Assembly: GCA_038064135.1 (NCBI GenBank)
Contig: JBBTTS010000017.1
Span: 1 to 13,139, forward strand
Reading direction: 5' to 3'
Length of the DNA stretch: 13,139 bases
Source: JBBTTS01 sp038064135
GTDB taxonomy: Bacteria > Patescibacteriota > Saccharimonadia > Saccharimonadales > OMJO01
Position 1 is the stretch's first letter, and each line of letters starts with the position of its first letter. A model generated the notes under the pieces. The model made no database searches and was not told where the DNA came from. It worked only from the letters and a program-made list of their open reading frames with translations. Positions 12,083-13,139 of the stretch are shown here, piece after piece. The position numbers were made by a program, and so were the translations under genes.

Positions 12083-13138
12083 TTAAAAACTCATTGCAGC
12101 AACTAGGCTTATAGTGTCGGTGTAATCGCTTGCGGCCAGCGAATCGCCCGATGATTTGGCTTTAAATCTAATTGTTGCGTCGCCGGTCGTAACGGCTGCG
12201 GGAGTGTTTAATATATCGTCGAAGTTTGCACTAAGCACACCCACGTTATTCGACGACCCATCGTATGGGCTAAGCGAACTAAATGGACCTCCGGACGATT
12301 GAGTTACTGAAACAACCTGCGCACCATAACCACTTTCGGCAGCAGTAAGATCAGCCGTAGCAGAAGCTATAGTGTAACTTTCTGATGCAGAAAGTAGTCC
12401 TGTGTTCAGGCCTTTAATATAAACTGCGCCGCCAAGTAGGGCGTTAGTAGTAAGCCCAATCAAGGCATCGGCATCAGCGCTAACCACACTGCCGGCAACT
12501 AATGATGAAAAGTTGGCCGCAAATGGCGGAGTGCCGGTGAGGCTAGTAGTGACGCTGAAAGTTAAAGTTGGCAGCACCGTAGCCGCATTGGCAGTTGGGC
12601 TGTAAGGAGTTTCGCTAAAATCACCCTGAAAAGCTCGAACTTTTACGGTATAGGTTGTGTTAGCGCTCAGATCATTCACCCAAACACCACTGGCTCCACC
12701 CCAAGACGCATAAGTTCGATAATCGGCCAGTATTAATGTCGTACCTATTGTACTATCGGCCTTTACAAAATTGGTTGTGGATACAAATCCGTCAGGACTT
12801 ATGGCAACAGCATAAAGTGTGTCACTGGTGTTACCATTTGTATTTATAACAATCCTCAACCGTCGATATTCGCTACTTGGGTTTGTAAATGTTGGGGCGG
12901 AAGTGACTTTAGCTTCTTGGGTCGTTTTTTGGCCAGATTTTAGGGTAAAGTTTGTAGATGTAGCATCACTGCCGTTTTGGGTTCCAACTGTGCTATTTAA
13001 ATTAAAGTTTGTACTACCGGTAGAGTCGCCACCCCCACCAAAATCATAAGCTTTTAGGGTAAAGTTCGTAGATGTAGGATTACTAGCGAATAGCAACATC
13101 GCTGATCCTACAAGACCGTTAATAATTACACCCCACAT
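12083..13138 (-). CDS. Secreted fibronectin/WxL-like surface protein, N-terminus possibly cut by the window
   Basis: At least 351 residues are encoded. The ATG at 13136-13138 is one base from the window end, so the true start may lie outside. The first 18 residues (MWGVIINGLVGSAMLLFA) look like the hydrophobic core of a signal peptide without its usual basic start. Three STNF-x-L motifs follow (residues 22-66, about 19 apart, with YDFGGGGDSTG). A fibronectin-III-like region (about 82-187) has RRLRIVINTNGNTSDTLYAV and LSANTTYTVKVRAFQGDFSE. The C-terminal WxL-like domain (about 190-351) contains YIKGLNTGLLSASESYTIAS and ends DYTDTISLVAAMSF, paralogous to the next gene. A gap of 79 bases with its own promoter separates them. 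An exported envelope component is the likely role; its binding partner is unknown. Confidence 0.7.
   Translation of the reverse strand: MWGVIINGLVGSAMLLFASNPTSTNFTLKAYDFGGGGDSTGSTNFNLNSTVGTQNGSDATSTNFTLKSGQKTTQEAKVTSAPTFTNPSSEYRRLRIVINTNGNTSDTLYAVAISPDGFVSTTNFVKADSTIGTTLILADYRTYASWGGASGVWVNDLSANTTYTVKVRAFQGDFSETPYSPTANAATVLPTLTFSVTTSLTGTPPFAANFSSLVAGSVVSADADALIGLTTNALLGGAVYIKGLNTGLLSASESYTIASATADLTAAESGYGAQVVSVTQSSGGPFSSLSPYDGSSNNVGVLSANFDDILNTPAAVTTGDATIRFKAKSSGDSLAASDYTDTISLVAAMSF
12938..13077 (-). repeat. Direct repeat encoding the STNFTLK motifs
   Basis: A 26-base segment at 12938-12963 recurs at 13052-13077 with one mismatch (T/C at the tenth base from its right end). The near identity, against more diverged surroundings and a less similar middle copy, points to recent duplication or selection on DNA and protein. 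Confidence 0.65.
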
Positions 13139-13139
13139 G

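Noticed and set aside
1..13139. CRISPR array, insertion sequence or prophage
   Set aside because: No regularly spaced direct repeats, transposase, integrase or phage structural genes were seen. The fibre-like region stands alone in a host-type exported protein.

Overview
The window most resembles a small-genome Patescibacteria (CPR) bacterium, probably a Candidatus Saccharibacteria (TM7) relative. The signs are indirect: tightly packed genes, overlapping neighbours, several surface proteins with layouts I associate with this group (a membrane-anchored LytR_C protein, long beta-rich secreted proteins), a tRNA-Asn with encoded CCA, and start codons placed just downstream of -10 boxes. No rRNA or universal marker gene is present, so the phylum is an inference. 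The code is standard. Long glycine-rich genes contain no in-frame TGA, and TGA is a natural stop at 8885-8887.

Left part (1-2512): a cluster of small single-domain genes. On the + strand are a decayed VOC/glyoxalase fragment, a DUF1801 protein and a DUF1761 membrane protein. A divergent pair on the - strand encodes a small two-helix membrane protein followed by an intact PhnB-like VOC protein. A DUF1905 gene with an in-frame stop and a YdeI/OmdA-type gene follow on the + strand. At least two of the seven genes look broken.

Middle (2631-5049): one long - strand gene of unknown function is split by a frameshift at an A6 run (3700-3705). Restoring one base joins an N-terminal domain to an array of about five 69-residue units, each with a QQ motif, for about 645 residues in all. 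A 407-base stretch without a gene follows, rich in inverted repeats, and then tRNA-Asn(GUU) on the - strand with its terminator.

Right part (5174-13139): a cell-surface locus. A + strand secreted and anchored Ig/PKD-like protein ends tail to tail against a - strand run of six genes. In transcription order these are two secreted WxL-like proteins (13138 and 12003), two DUF916-like membrane-anchored proteins (10931 and 9883), a 691-residue exported protein with a phage-tail-fibre-like C-terminus (8848), and a LytR_C membrane protein (6792). The combination recalls the WxL/DUF916 surface-display clusters of Gram-positive bacteria, here in divergent form and joined to a fibre-like protein. A role in cell-surface architecture or host attachment is plausible but unproven.
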